Positions 62,977-64,000 of a stretch of DNA of 64,000 nt are shown here, one piece after another. Below the pieces are notes generated by a model, which saw only the letters and a program-made list of their open reading frames with translations, was not told the origin of the DNA and searched no databases. The stretch is from JAIEPX01 sp963725255 (GTDB lineage Bacteria; Pseudomonadota; Gammaproteobacteria; JAIEPX01). The stretch spans positions 62,001-126,000 of the forward strand of contig CAVRXV010000009.1 in NCBI GenBank assembly GCA_963725255.1, read 5' to 3'. A program made the translations under genes and the position numbers. Position 1 is the first letter of the stretch. Every line of letters starts with the position of its first letter.

Positions 62977-63870
62977 TTAAATCTCACACAATTCTTGCAA
63001 CGGTAAGCTTCCCAAATAGGCTTTAAATTCTTCACCCACTTCAGGATGGCGAAGTGCATAACTTACAGTCGCTTGTAAATAGCCTAATTTACTACCGCAA
63101 TCGTAACGCACACCCTGAAATTGATACGCAAACACATCTTCTTCTTTTAACAATCTTGAAATAGCATCGGTTAATTGAATTTCACCACCCGCTCCGCGAC
63201 CAATTAAAGCAAGATGCTCAAAAATTTTCGGCGTTAAAATATAACGTCCCACCGCAGCTAAATTCGAAGGCGCATCAGAAGGTTGGGGTTTTTCTACAAT
63301 ATCCCTTAAACAACCGGTACTCGGATCTCGTTCATCTAAAGCCATAATGCCATATTTGTGAGTTTCATTCGGTGACACGCGTTGCGCAGCAATGACACTA
63401 CTCGCTGTACTCTGATACATATCAACCATGCGTTCTAAGCAATAATGGTCTTCGCAATCAATTAAATCATCGGCTAACAACACAGCAAACGGTTCATCAC
63501 CCACAATTGATTGTGCACACAGTACTGCATGCCCCAATCCTAGCTGATTTGGTTGCCGCACATACGCACAACTAACGCCGGGAGGTAAAATATTCTTAAC
63601 GATAGACAACATTTCGAGCTTGCCGCTCTCTTCTAGCTTAGATTCTAATTCATAATTAGAGTCAAAATGGTCTTCAATGGCTCTCTTGCTAGAGCTAGTC
63701 ACAAAAATTAACTGCGTGATCCCAGCCGCTACAGCCTCTTCTACGGCATATTGAATCAGTGGGATATCCACGATTGGAAGCATCTCTTTAGGGCTTGCCT
63801 TGGTTGCAGGCAAGAAACGTGTCCCCATTCCTGCCACGGGGAATACCGCTTTAGTCACTTTTTTCAGCAT
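62977..63870 (-). CDS. galU: UTP-glucose-1-phosphate uridylyltransferase GalU
   Basis: Makes UDP-glucose for surface polysaccharides. 297 residues. The nucleotide-binding loop PVAGMGTRFLPATKASPKEM is at the start, followed by PLIQYAVEEAVAAGI, AVLLADDLIDCE (metal Asp), YGIMALDERDPSTG, DIVEKPQPSDAPSNLAAVGRY and CGSKLGYLQA. All family landmarks are present. ccmA follows after 3 bp. Confidence 0.96.
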   Translation of the reverse strand: MLKKVTKAVFPVAGMGTRFLPATKASPKEMLPIVDIPLIQYAVEEAVAAGITQLIFVTSSSKRAIEDHFDSNYELESKLEESGKLEMLSIVKNILPPGVSCAYVRQPNQLGLGHAVLCAQSIVGDEPFAVLLADDLIDCEDHYCLERMVDMYQSTASSVIAAQRVSPNETHKYGIMALDERDPSTGCLRDIVEKPQPSDAPSNLAAVGRYILTPKIFEHLALIGRGAGGEIQLTDAISRLLKEEDVFAYQFQGVRYDCGSKLGYLQATVSYALRHPEVGEEFKAYLGSLPLQELCEI

Positions 63871-64000
63871 GATGACGCCTTCTACAGTTGATAACTCAGA
63901 GCAATGTTAAGACAAATTAGTGACTATCACAACAACAGCATCTCTCGGTTAAACATTTTGGGTGTTTTAGTAACTAACTGCCCTGTATTCATGGGTATCA

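Noticed and set aside
63880..64000. Start or end of another gene beyond galU
   Set aside because: Short minus-strand frames run off the window edge (ending near 63930 and 63965), but neither shows a recognisable C-terminus, so no gene is claimed.

Overview
The window looks like chromosome of an AT-rich gammaproteobacterium, most likely a host-associated member of the Legionellales (Coxiella/Legionella/Berkiella-like). The housekeeping genes are gammaproteobacterial: alaS-recX-recA next to mutS, scpA-scpB-rluB, yciO-yciB-bolA, dapA with a lipoprotein in the bamC position, ribD-ribE-ribBA-ribH, and System I cytochrome c maturation. Between them lie large proteins of the kind such bacteria use against eukaryotic hosts: ankyrin, Sel1-repeat, coiled-coil, leucine-rich-repeat and phosphothreonine-lyase-like proteins. 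The placement is inferred from gene content; no rRNA, tRNA or secretion-system gene is present to confirm it.

Layout. 1-5118: alaS (partial), recX and recA on the minus strand, divergent from mutS. alaS and recA each carry two single-base indels in this sequence. 5172-8081: ankyrin-repeat protein with an acidic disordered region. 8186-12281: SPFH/NfeD pair and an rluB-scpB-scpA operon. 12282-17321: accessory stretch with a frameshifted SnoaL-like gene, a putative SpvC/OspF-like phosphothreonine lyase, a SIR2-domain protein and a PrlF-YhaV toxin-antitoxin pair. A 63-bp yhaV 3'-end remnant lies on the far side of the SIR2 gene. 17322-24806: queuosine-precursor transporter, ChrA, two outer-membrane barrels, a 26-codon membrane microprotein and a long coiled-coil protein. 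24905-32953: core metabolism (yciO, yciB, bolA, short BamC-like lipoprotein, dapA, gcvR, bcp, riboflavin operon). 33140-43661: L,D-transpeptidase, GNAT, a 796-residue unknown, BepA-like protease, alpha/beta hydrolase, acyl-CoA dehydrogenase and a Sel1-repeat protein. Three inverted-repeat elements here supply the stop codons of four genes. 43746-62973: ccmA to ccmI, split between ccmB and ccmC by about 12.9 kb holding a DUF378 protein, a giant 3597-residue protein and a 373-residue unknown. 62977-63870: galU.

The most striking gene is the giant one at 49363-60156. In one chain it joins a long LRR array, a transglutaminase-like Cys-His motif, a coiled coil of 31-residue repeats, and a C-terminal stretch of about 1100 residues with two intact Walker A motifs and apparently degenerate AAA-like segments, a layout reminiscent of midasin or dynein. 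Also notable are hairpins with the core GGGGTCAG at the 3' ends of several genes, and the inverted-repeat family whose tips encode C-terminal residues of neighbouring proteins.

Limits: all family calls come from reading motifs and order by eye; no database search or structure prediction was run. The five single-base frame disruptions (alaS twice, recA twice, SnoaL-like once) may be assembly errors.
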